This document shows, piece by piece, positions 1-6,320 of a DNA stretch of 10,036 nt (positions within the stretch are counted from its first letter, which is position 1; each line of letters starts with the position of its first letter). Source of the stretch: JBKEDH01 sp047975295 (lineage in GTDB: Bacteria; Bacteroidota; Bacteroidia; Flavobacteriales; Flavobacteriaceae); contig JBKEDH010000015.1 of assembly GCA_047975295.1 (NCBI GenBank), forward strand, positions 1 through 10,036. The letters are read 5' to 3'. Under the pieces are notes generated by a model, which saw nothing but the letters and a program-made list of their open reading frames with translations, was not told where the DNA came from and ran no database searches. Position numbers and translations under genes: made by a program.

Positions 1-38
1 ATAAAGGCCTCCACAAAAGGTCATGAATAAAACAACGG

Positions 39-60
39 GCAGTAAGCTTATTGCTTTTTT
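39..60 (+). terminator. possible terminator of an upstream gene
   Basis: A near-palindrome at 39-54 (GCAGTAAGCTTATTGC) can fold into a 6-bp stem with one G-T pair and an AGCT loop, and it is followed directly by six T. This fits a weak intrinsic terminator for a gene that ends before the window. The stem is short and the palindrome could equally be a protein site, so the call is tentative. Confidence 0.35.
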
Positions 61-129
61 GCAACGCTGTTTGTAAAAAACTAAAAATTAAATGTTTAAC
101 TTAAATTTATTCGTGTGAAAATATATCGC

Positions 130-137
130 TAAATTTG
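130..137 (+). promoter_or_regulatory. predicted promoter -7 box for tkt-tal
   Basis: TAAATTTG matches the Bacteroidota -7 consensus TAnnTTTG exactly and lies 65 bp before the tkt start codon, which implies a leader of about 60 nt. The -33 element is weak; the best candidate is the TTCG at 110-113, slightly closer than usual. The box sits inside a small inverted repeat (TCGCT at 126-130, AGCGA at 139-143), which could be coincidence or a protein-binding site. Confidence 0.5.
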
Positions 138-202
138 CAGCGAAAAAACAAATCTCATTCGTTAAAACAAGATAAAAGCTGTAAAAATTAACACAATCGA
201 AA

Positions 203-2242
203 ATGAACAAACAATTAGATCAACAAGCGGCAGATAATATTCGGGCACTTGCTGTAGCCATGGTAGAAAAGGCTAATTCGGGACATCCGGGAGGGCCAAT
301 GGGTGGTGCCGATTTTATGCACATTTTATATTCTGAGTTTTTTAATTTCGATCCTGCGGACATGCAATGGCCTTTCAGGGATCGTTTTTTTATGGATGCC
401 GGACACCTTTCTACGTTAATGTACGCTCAATATTATCTTTTGGATAATTATACCAAGGCCGATGTTGCTAATTTTAGGCAATGGGGCTCTGCAACGCCAG
501 GACATCCCGAAGTAGATGTAAAGCGGGGTATCGAAAATACTTCCGGACCATTGGGCCAGGGACATACCATGGGTATCGGTGCGGCCATTGCAGCTAAGTT
601 TTTACAGGCACGGTTTGGTAATTGGATAAACCATAAAATTTATGGCTTTATTTCCGATGGTGGTATTCAAGAAGAAATATCTCAAGGTGCCGGAAGAATT
701 GCCGGGCATTTGGGTTTAAGTAATTTTATTATGTTCTTCGATTCTAACGATATACAATTATCAACTTCAACCGATGAAGTAACTACCGAAGATACAGCAA
801 AAAAATACGAAGCTTGGGGCTGGAAAGTAGTAACTATCGATGGGCATAATCATGATGAAATAAGACGGGCGTTGACCGATGCCAATAATGAAACCGAACG
901 GCCTACATTAATTATAGGGAAGACCATAATGGGAAAAGGTTGTGTCGATGCCAATGGGAAAACCTACGAAGGCTACTGCGAACTACATGGCCAGCCAATA
1001 AGCAAAACAGGAGCCGATTACAAAAAGACTTTGATAAACTTAGGAGCAAACCCGGAAAGTCCTTTCGATATTTATACCGACGTAAAAGAATATTATAGCA
1101 ATATATTAAAAACGAAAATAGAGAATGCGGGAAAAAAGAAAGCCGAAATAGCTGCTTGGAAAGCCGAAAACAAAGGACTTGCCGATAAATTAGACTTCTT
1201 CCTTTCTGGAAAACTACCAGAGCTCGATTTTTCTAAAGTCGCCCATAAGGAAGGTTTGGCATCGCGTGCTGCCTCATCGAACGTATTGGGATATTTGGCC
1301 GAAAATGTAGAGAATATGATTGTGTCTTCGGCCGATTTATCTAATAGCGATAAAACAGATGGCTTCCTTAAAAAATCAAAAGCTTTAAAAAAGGACGATT
1401 TTAGTGGAGGTTTTTTACAAGCGGGTGTAGCCGAATTAACCATGGCCAGTATTGCCAATGGTATAGCTTTACATGGTGGTGTAGTACCTGTTGTGGCAAC
1501 ATTCTTTGTGTTTTCAGATTATATGAAACCGGCTATACGTTTAAGTGGTATCCAAGAGTTACCGGTTAAATATGTGTGGACTCACGATGCTTTCCGTGTG
1601 GGCGAAGATGGGCCAACGCATCAGCCTATTGAGCAAGAAGCTCAAATACGTTTGTTGGAAAAACTTAAAAACCATAGTGGTAAGCCCAGTTTCTTGGCCT
1701 TACGTCCGGCCGACTCTGCCGAAACCAGTATCGCTTGGAAAATGGCTATGGAAAATACAAAAACCCCTTCGGGCTTAATATTATCCAGACAAGGTATTAA
1801 AGATGTACCCGCCAGTAGTGGTTCTCGCTACAACGAGGCAATGGCTTCGGAAAAAGGTGGTTATCTGGTTAAACAAACTAACAATCCAGATGTGATTTTA
1901 ATAGCTAATGGTTCGGAAGTATCAACACTTGTGGCTGCTGCCGAAATTTTAGAATCGCAACACAACTTAAAGGTTAATATTGCTTCTGTAATTTCCGAAG
2001 GTCTATTTAGACTTCAATCCCAAGAATATCAAGACAGTATTATACCAAAAAACAAGCCTTTGTTTGGATTAACAGCTGGATTACCTGTTAATCTGGAAGG
2101 TTTGGTAGGCGACAAAGGGAAAGTATTTGGTCTGGATCATTTCGGATATTCGGCACCAGCGGGCGTGTTGGACGATAAATTTGGATTTACCGGAGAGAAG
2201 GTAAGCAAAGAAGTATTAGCGTATTTAAAAAACAATAAATAA
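203..2242 (+). CDS. tkt: transketolase
   Basis: Thiamine-diphosphate enzyme of the non-oxidative pentose phosphate pathway. It moves two-carbon ketol units from xylulose 5-phosphate to ribose 5-phosphate or erythrose 4-phosphate in the cytoplasm. At 679 residues it is a full-length single-chain transketolase with an N-terminal cofactor domain (about 1-335), a pyrimidine-binding domain (about 350-525) and a C-terminal domain (about 545-665). Visible motifs are SGHPGGPMGG near 26-35, TPGHPE at 98-103, GPLGQG at 115-120, and SDGG at 151-154, where most homologues have GDG, followed by NDIQLS near 182. The cofactor-activating glutamate is E411 in GVAELTMASIANG, and DGPTHQP at 469-475 carries the substrate histidine H473. 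The start follows an A-rich leader and no upstream in-frame start is needed. Just 7 bp separate it from tal, so the two are surely co-transcribed. In this locus it probably handles the xylulose 5-phosphate made from arabinose. Confidence 0.97.
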   Translation: MNKQLDQQAADNIRALAVAMVEKANSGHPGGPMGGADFMHILYSEFFNFDPADMQWPFRDRFFMDAGHLSTLMYAQYYLLDNYTKADVANFRQWGSATPGHPEVDVKRGIENTSGPLGQGHTMGIGAAIAAKFLQARFGNWINHKIYGFISDGGIQEEISQGAGRIAGHLGLSNFIMFFDSNDIQLSTSTDEVTTEDTAKKYEAWGWKVVTIDGHNHDEIRRALTDANNETERPTLIIGKTIMGKGCVDANGKTYEGYCELHGQPISKTGADYKKTLINLGANPESPFDIYTDVKEYYSNILKTKIENAGKKKAEIAAWKAENKGLADKLDFFLSGKLPELDFSKVAHKEGLASRAASSNVLGYLAENVENMIVSSADLSNSDKTDGFLKKSKALKKDDFSGGFLQAGVAELTMASIANGIALHGGVVPVVATFFVFSDYMKPAIRLSGIQELPVKYVWTHDAFRVGEDGPTHQPIEQEAQIRLLEKLKNHSGKPSFLALRPADSAETSIAWKMAMENTKTPSGLILSRQGIKDVPASSGSRYNEAMASEKGGYLVKQTNNPDVILIANGSEVSTLVAAAEILESQHNLKVNIASVISEGLFRLQSQEYQDSIIPKNKPLFGLTAGLPVNLEGLVGDKGKVFGLDHFGYSAPAGVLDDKFGFTGEKVSKEVLAYLKNNK

Positions 2243-2249
2243 TTAACAC

Positions 2250-2906
2250 ATGAAATTTTTTATCGATACGGCCAATCTTGACGATATAGCCGAAGCACAG
2301 GCTTTAGGCGTTTTGGATGGGGTAACCACAAACCCGTCGTTAATGGCTAAAGAAGGTATTACCGGACAGGACAATATTTTAAACCACTACAAAAAGATTT
2401 GCGAAATTGTTGATGGTGATGTAAGTGCCGAAGTTATTTCGGTAAATTTTGAAGGAATGATTGCCGAAGGTGAAAAGCTGGCAGCATTGCACCCGCAAAT
2501 TGTGGTGAAATTACCTCTTATTGCAGATGGTATAAAAGCATGTAAATATCTAACAGACAAAGGGATAAGAACCAATGTGACTTTGGTGTTTTCGGCAGGA
2601 CAAGCCTTATTGGCCGCCAAAGCGGGAGCCACTTACGTGTCGCCATTTTTAGGGCGTTTGGACGATATCTCGACCGATGGATTAAACCTTATTGCCGAGA
2701 TACGTCAAATTTACGACAACTATGGTTTTCAAACCCAGATTTTGGCAGCGTCGATACGGCATACCATGCATGTTATAGACTGTGCCAAGATAGGTAGCGA
2801 TGTTATGACAGGGCCATTGTCTTCTATAAAAGGACTATTGAAACATCCGTTGACCGATATTGGTCTAACTAAATTTTTAGAAGATTATAAAAAAGGAAAC
2901 CAATAA
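2250..2906 (+). CDS. tal: transaldolase, short MipB/TalC type
   Basis: A 218-residue single-domain TIM-barrel class I aldolase of the transaldolase / fructose-6-phosphate aldolase family. Conserved features are FIDTANL at 4-10 with D6, GVTTNPS at 24-30 with N28, the Schiff-base lysine K87 in VVKLPL, and ILAASIR at 164-170. Family members are either true transaldolases, which transfer dihydroxyacetone from sedoheptulose 7-phosphate to glyceraldehyde 3-phosphate, or fructose-6-phosphate aldolases. E. coli FsaA has Gln59 and Tyr131 at two diagnostic active-site positions. Here, by my alignment, they are Glu61 (VSAEV) and Phe133 (SPFLGR), the transaldolase pattern. Position directly behind tkt supports that reading, since the two enzymes act together. 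No terminator follows the stop codon; the next 178 bp are mostly a small transposable element. Confidence 0.93.
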   Translation: MKFFIDTANLDDIAEAQALGVLDGVTTNPSLMAKEGITGQDNILNHYKKICEIVDGDVSAEVISVNFEGMIAEGEKLAALHPQIVVKLPLIADGIKACKYLTDKGIRTNVTLVFSAGQALLAAKAGATYVSPFLGRLDDISTDGLNLIAEIRQIYDNYGFQTQILAASIRHTMHVIDCAKIGSDVMTGPLSSIKGLLKHPLTDIGLTKFLEDYKKGNQ

Positions 2907-2927
2907 AGTTTTAACCCATTTCGTTTA

Positions 2928-3077
2928 GAGCCTGTTTAAATTTGTATGATAGACTTTTTGTATTGATGTATAATGAGGCAAAATAGAAGATGATAGCTGT
3001 GCTACTTGATGAAATTTTAACGAAATTATGCGCAAAAAGAGACATAGAAAACAATTGATATAAATTTAAACAGGCTC
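2928..3077. mobile_element. 150-bp MITE-like element with 20-bp terminal inverted repeats
   Basis: The left end GAGCCTGTTTAAATTTGTAT (2928-2947) is the inverse complement of the right end (3058-3077) with one mismatch at repeat position 17. The trinucleotide TTA flanks both ends (2925-2927 and 3078-3080), which looks like a 3-bp target duplication. The interior is too short for a transposase and has no convincing reading frame, so this is a non-autonomous element moved in trans. A 3-bp TNA duplication is known for some IS5-family subgroups such as IS1031, but the parent element is not identifiable from the window. The terminal A/T next to GAGCC is also symmetric, so the exact boundary could shift by one base. 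The element lies between tal and araR and ends 7 bp before the araR start codon. Confidence 0.8.
2937..2944 (+). promoter_or_regulatory. possible promoter -7 box inside the left end of the MITE
   Basis: TAAATTTG, a perfect match to the Bacteroidota TAnnTTTG box, lies within the left terminal repeat and points toward araR, about 140 bp upstream of its start codon. The right terminal repeat carries the mismatch (TAAATTTA), so an outward promoter is not formed there. No clear -33 element precedes it. It may only reflect the A+T-rich repeat sequence. Confidence 0.3.
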
Positions 3078-3084
3078 TTAATCC

Positions 3085-3771
3085 ATGACAGTGTCCAATA
3101 CAGCCTACAAAGCTAGTCAACAAATAAAAATAGCTGCCGATTGTATTATTTTTGGATTTAACGACAATAGGGTAGAACTGTTGTTAATACATAGAGGGTT
3201 CGAACCCGAAATGGGTAGATGGTCTCTTATTGGCGGTTTTGTTAAAAATAATGAAGATTTAGACGAAGCTGCCAATAGGATCCTGTACCATTTGTCCGGA
3301 CTGCAGGATATTTACATGGAGCAGGTTAAAACCTTTGGGAAGGCCAATCGAGACCCGTTCGAACGTGTGGTGTCAACAACTTATAGCGCTTTAATTTTAA
3401 AAGCAAAATATATAAAAGAACAGGTAAAACAATATAATGCCGAATGGTTTCCTATCGATAATTTACCCGAACTTATCTTCGACCATCAAGATATGGTCGA
3501 TTCTGCTATAAAACGCCTTAGACGTCGTATAAGAAATTTCCCAATAGCTTTCAATTTATTGCCTCCTAAATTTACATTGCCCCAATTACAAGCACTTTAT
3601 GAAGGTATTTTAAACGAAAAATTAGATAAAAGAAATTTCAGAAGGAAGATTAACCAAATGAAATTTTTGATAAAGTTGGACGAAAAAGATATGTCCGAAT
3701 CCCGAAAAGGTGCTTTCCTTTATCGCTTCGATAAAGACCTTTATAACGAAGAGCAAAACTTTAATTTATAA
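3085..3771 (+). CDS. araR: AraR-type arabinose repressor, Nudix domain plus winged helix
   Basis: A 228-residue regulator with an N-terminal Nudix-like ligand domain (about 15-150) and a C-terminal winged helix-turn-helix (about 155-220). DCIIFGFNDN (19-28), GRWSLIGGFV (44-53) and RDPFERVVS (89-97) are typical of the NrtR/AraR group. The Nudix box starts properly (G51, E57, R65), but the catalytic core REUxEE reads RILYHL at 65-70. Its glutamates are gone, so the domain should bind a ligand and not hydrolyse one. The characterised relative BT0354 of Bacteroides thetaiotaomicron represses arabinose genes and is released from DNA by L-arabinose. The location directly before araB supports the same role here. 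The ATG at 3085 is the first usable start, because an in-frame TAA lies at 3079-3081 beside the MITE. The native leader has therefore been replaced by the element, and the N-terminus still looks full length. Confidence 0.9.
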   Translation: MTVSNTAYKASQQIKIAADCIIFGFNDNRVELLLIHRGFEPEMGRWSLIGGFVKNNEDLDEAANRILYHLSGLQDIYMEQVKTFGKANRDPFERVVSTTYSALILKAKYIKEQVKQYNAEWFPIDNLPELIFDHQDMVDSAIKRLRRRIRNFPIAFNLLPPKFTLPQLQALYEGILNEKLDKRNFRRKINQMKFLIKLDEKDMSESRKGAFLYRFDKDLYNEEQNFNL

Positions 3772-3778
3772 GAGTCCA

Positions 3779-3810
3779 AACCCCGTAGAATGATTATGGG
3801 GTTATTTTTT
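3779..3810 (+). terminator. intrinsic terminator of the araR transcript
   Basis: A 9-bp stem (AACCCCGTA at 3779-3787 pairing with TATGGGGTT at 3795-3803, one G-T pair) encloses a 7-nt loop and is followed by ATTTTTT. It begins 8 bp after the araR stop codon. It separates araR transcription from araB, so the downstream operon needs its own promoter. Confidence 0.88.
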
Positions 3811-3821
3811 ATAAAAAAATT

Positions 3822-3844
3822 ATAAGTGTTTTATGTACACTTAT
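3822..3844 (+). promoter_or_regulatory. palindromic operator upstream of araB, probably for AraR
   Basis: Perfect 8-bp arms, ATAAGTGT (3822-3829) and ACACTTAT (3837-3844), flank a 7-bp spacer. The site lies alone between the araR terminator and araB, 62 bp before the araB start codon. A homodimeric winged-helix repressor such as AraR would bind a palindrome of this size. Its centre is about 25 bp upstream of the weak -7 candidate at 3858-3865, so a bound protein would cover the -33 region. I see no second copy in the window. Assignment to AraR rests on position and symmetry, not on a remembered consensus. Confidence 0.65.
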
Positions 3845-3857
3845 TAAAATAAAGTAT

Positions 3858-3865
3858 TATATTGC
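3858..3865 (+). promoter_or_regulatory. weak candidate -7 region of the araB operon promoter
   Basis: TATATTGC is an imperfect version of the TAnnTTTG box, 41 bp before the araB start codon and correctly placed downstream of the operator. It overlaps a second, perfect 10-bp palindrome, TATTGCAATA at 3860-3869, whose role is unknown. A regulated promoter with a poor -7 box is plausible, but the exact position is uncertain. Confidence 0.3.
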
Positions 3866-3906
3866 AATACGGTTTTATAAATTAAACGATAAAGAGCTGC
3901 GCTGTT

Positions 3907-5583
3907 ATGGAGAAAATAAAATATACCATTGGGATGGATTTTGGGTCGGATTCGGTTAGAGCATTAATCGTTAACACCAAAACGGGAGAGGAGATGGCTA
4001 CGGCCGTGCATTATTATGAACGTTGGAAACGGGGCGAGTATTGCAAGCCTTCCGAAAATAAATTCAGGCAGCATCCTTTGGATTATATTGAGGGTATCGA
4101 AAAAACCATTATTTCGGTTGTATCTCAAGTTAATAAGGATATTGTTGAAAACATAATAGGTATTGGAGTGGACACTACGGGCTCTACACCGGTTGCCGTA
4201 GATAAAACAGGGACACCTTTGGCACTTTTAAAGGGTTTCGATAAAAACCCTAATGCTATGTTTGTACTTTGGAAAGACCATACAGCTGTTAAAGAGGCTG
4301 ACGAAATCAATGTGCTTTGTAAAAAATGGGCAATCGATTACTCTAAGTATGAAGGTGGTATTTATTCTTCGGAATGGTTTTGGTCCAAAATTCTACATAT
4401 TTCAAGAGAGGATAAAGCTGTATATCAAGCGGCTTATTCGTGGGTAGAACATTGCGATTGGGTGCCTTTTTTGCTAACGGGAGGCAATAATATAGATAAA
4501 ATGAAGCGAAGCCGTTGTGCGGCAGGACACAAGGCTTTGTGGCATAAGTCGTTTGGTGGTTTGCCACCAAATGATTTCTTTACAGCTTTGGATCCACTTT
4601 TGGACGGTTTAAGAGACAGATTGTTCGTAGAAACCTACACATCCGATAAATCGGTAGGGACTTTATCGCCAGAATGGGCCAGACGTTTAGGATTGTCAAC
4701 ATCGGTAAAGGTTGCCGTAGGTGCTTTCGATGCGCATATGGGCGCTGTAGGAGTAAATATCGAACCTTATTACTTAACAAAAATCATGGGAACATCGACC
4801 TGCGATATTTTGGTAACACCTAAAAACGAGACCGAACATTTGGTTAAAGGTATTTGCGGACAGGTGGACGGTTCGGTAATTCCTAATATGTTGGGTTTAG
4901 AAGCGGGACAATCGGCTTTTGGCGATATTTATGCGTGGTACGAACGTTTGGTTGCTTGGCCGATAAAAGAAATTTTAAGTGCTTCTATTTTAATTCCAAA
5001 CGAAATAAAAGAACAAATTATAGCAGAAACAATGTCGGGTATCATACCTAAATTGGGCGATGCTGCCGAAAAAGAGCCTATTGGAGCTTCGGGAGAATTG
5101 GCTTTAGATTGGATGAACGGTAGGCGAACCCCCGATGCAAACCAAAATTTAAAAGGTGTAATTGCCGGTATAAATTTGGGGAGTACATCTCCAAAAGTAT
5201 TTCGGGCTTTGGTCGAAGCTTCCTGTTTTGGAGCTAAGAAAATAGTCGATAGGTTTACCGAAGAAGGTATTCCGTTAAAAGGAGTTATAGGTTTGGGGGG
5301 TGTTGCAAAAAAATCACCATTTATTATGCAGATGATGGCCGACGTGCTGAACCTGCCTATTAAAATAGCACAATCAGAGCAAGCCTGTGCCTTGGGGGCT
5401 TCAATTTTTGGAGCGGTAGCAGCAGGTGTATATCTTAATACCAAAACGGCCATGGATACTATGGCGAGTCCTTTTGAAAAGGTGTATTATCCCATTCAAA
5501 AAAATGTAGAAGCTTACCAGAAAGTCTATCAAGATTATGGTGTGCTTAGTAAAGTTATGGAACAATATATTATGAATAAATAA
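3907..5583 (+). CDS. araB: L-ribulokinase
   Basis: ATP-dependent kinase of the FGGY family that makes L-ribulose 5-phosphate, the second intracellular step of arabinose use. The 558 residues match the usual length (E. coli AraB is about 566). The N-terminal domain opens with the phosphate-binding motif GMDFGSDSVRAL (9-20) and contains GVDTTGSTPVAVD (87-99). The likely catalytic base is D275 in GAFDAHMGAVG (272-282). The C-terminal ATP-binding domain has DWMNGRRTPD (401-410), GLGGVAKKSPF (462-472) and EQACALGASIFGAV (491-504). These features separate it from xylulokinases and glycerol kinases of the same superfamily. It is the first gene of the operon and its stop overlaps the araD start by one base (TAATG), suggesting coupled translation. 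The leader before its ATG lacks a Shine-Dalgarno sequence, as is normal in this phylum. Confidence 0.96.
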   Translation: MEKIKYTIGMDFGSDSVRALIVNTKTGEEMATAVHYYERWKRGEYCKPSENKFRQHPLDYIEGIEKTIISVVSQVNKDIVENIIGIGVDTTGSTPVAVDKTGTPLALLKGFDKNPNAMFVLWKDHTAVKEADEINVLCKKWAIDYSKYEGGIYSSEWFWSKILHISREDKAVYQAAYSWVEHCDWVPFLLTGGNNIDKMKRSRCAAGHKALWHKSFGGLPPNDFFTALDPLLDGLRDRLFVETYTSDKSVGTLSPEWARRLGLSTSVKVAVGAFDAHMGAVGVNIEPYYLTKIMGTSTCDILVTPKNETEHLVKGICGQVDGSVIPNMLGLEAGQSAFGDIYAWYERLVAWPIKEILSASILIPNEIKEQIIAETMSGIIPKLGDAAEKEPIGASGELALDWMNGRRTPDANQNLKGVIAGINLGSTSPKVFRALVEASCFGAKKIVDRFTEEGIPLKGVIGLGGVAKKSPFIMQMMADVLNLPIKIAQSEQACALGASIFGAVAAGVYLNTKTAMDTMASPFEKVYYPIQKNVEAYQKVYQDYGVLSKVMEQYIMNK

Positions 5584-6287
5584 TGAGTGCTTACAAAACA
5601 TTAAAGGAAGAAGTTTACGAAGCCAATATGCAGCTTCCCAAGTTGGGTTTGGTATTGTTTACTTTTGGCAATGCCAGTGCCGTCGATAGAAATAAAGGTG
5701 TTTTTGCCATAAAGCCCAGTGGTGTACCTTATCAAGACTTAAAACCTGAGGATATGGTTATTTGCGATTTCAATGCCAAGATTATAGAAGGTAAATTACG
5801 GCCATCATCCGATACCAAAACACATGCTGTATTGTATAAAGAATGGGATAAAATAGGAGGTGTTGTACACACACATTCCACTTATGGTACGGCTTGGGCT
5901 CAAGCTTTAAAAGATATTCCCATTTTTGGAACAACTCATGCAGACCATTTAATTTCCAATATTCCATGTGCACCACCAATGAAAGACGAATATATTTCGG
6001 GTGATTACGAACACATGACAGGGTACCAGATTATAGATTGCATTAACGAGCGTGGTCTCGATTACAGTGAGGTGGGGATGGTACTTGTGGGTAATCATGC
6101 TCCCTTTACTTGGGGCAAAACTGTAGCAAATGCTGTTTACAATAGTGCAGTTTGCGAAGAAGTAGCCAAAATGGCCCATTTAACCTTACAGATTAATCCT
6201 CATGCAGTTACTTTAAAAGAAGCACTAAAAAAGAAACATTACGAACGTAAGCATGGTAAAGATGCTTATTATGGACAAGGATGTTAA
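5583..6287 (+). CDS. araD: L-ribulose-5-phosphate 4-epimerase
   Basis: Class II aldolase-fold, zinc-dependent epimerase converting L-ribulose 5-phosphate to D-xylulose 5-phosphate, the link from arabinose to the pentose phosphate pathway. The 234 residues agree with the family (E. coli AraD is 231). Aligned with E. coli, the metal ligands are H96 and H98 (VVHTHS) and H172 (GNHAPFTWGK). D77 (SSDT), D121 (TTHADH) and the catalytic tyrosine Y230 in KDAYYGQ are also present. TFGNASAVDR (27-36) and IKPSGVPY (43-50) form the phosphate-binding region. These features distinguish it from fuculose-phosphate aldolases of the same fold. It starts inside the araB stop codon and is followed 33 bp later by the symporter gene with no terminator between. 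Confidence 0.96.
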   Translation: MSAYKTLKEEVYEANMQLPKLGLVLFTFGNASAVDRNKGVFAIKPSGVPYQDLKPEDMVICDFNAKIIEGKLRPSSDTKTHAVLYKEWDKIGGVVHTHSTYGTAWAQALKDIPIFGTTHADHLISNIPCAPPMKDEYISGDYEHMTGYQIIDCINERGLDYSEVGMVLVGNHAPFTWGKTVANAVYNSAVCEEVAKMAHLTLQINPHAVTLKEALKKKHYERKHGKDAYYGQGC

Positions 6288-6320
6288 TAAGAATAAAATA
6301 GACTAACTAAATTATTAAAT

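Noticed and set aside
24..77. 17-codon frame starting ATGAATAAAACAACG in the tkt upstream region
   Set aside because: Too short to judge, overlaps the possible terminator hairpin, and nothing indicates translation.
2928..3077. Inverted repeats as a transcription terminator or riboswitch
   Set aside because: The arms are 110 bp apart, the A+T-rich ends are not followed by a T tract, and the flanking TTA pair points to transposition.
2911..3123. 70-residue minus-strand reading frame across the MITE
   Set aside because: It spans both terminal repeats and runs into the araR coding start, has no family resemblance I recognise, and is best explained by open frame in an A+T-rich element.
4929..5453. 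174-residue minus-strand frame opposite araB
   Set aside because: It lies wholly within a certain ribulokinase gene and is cysteine-, proline- and serine-rich antisense sequence with no start context or motif.
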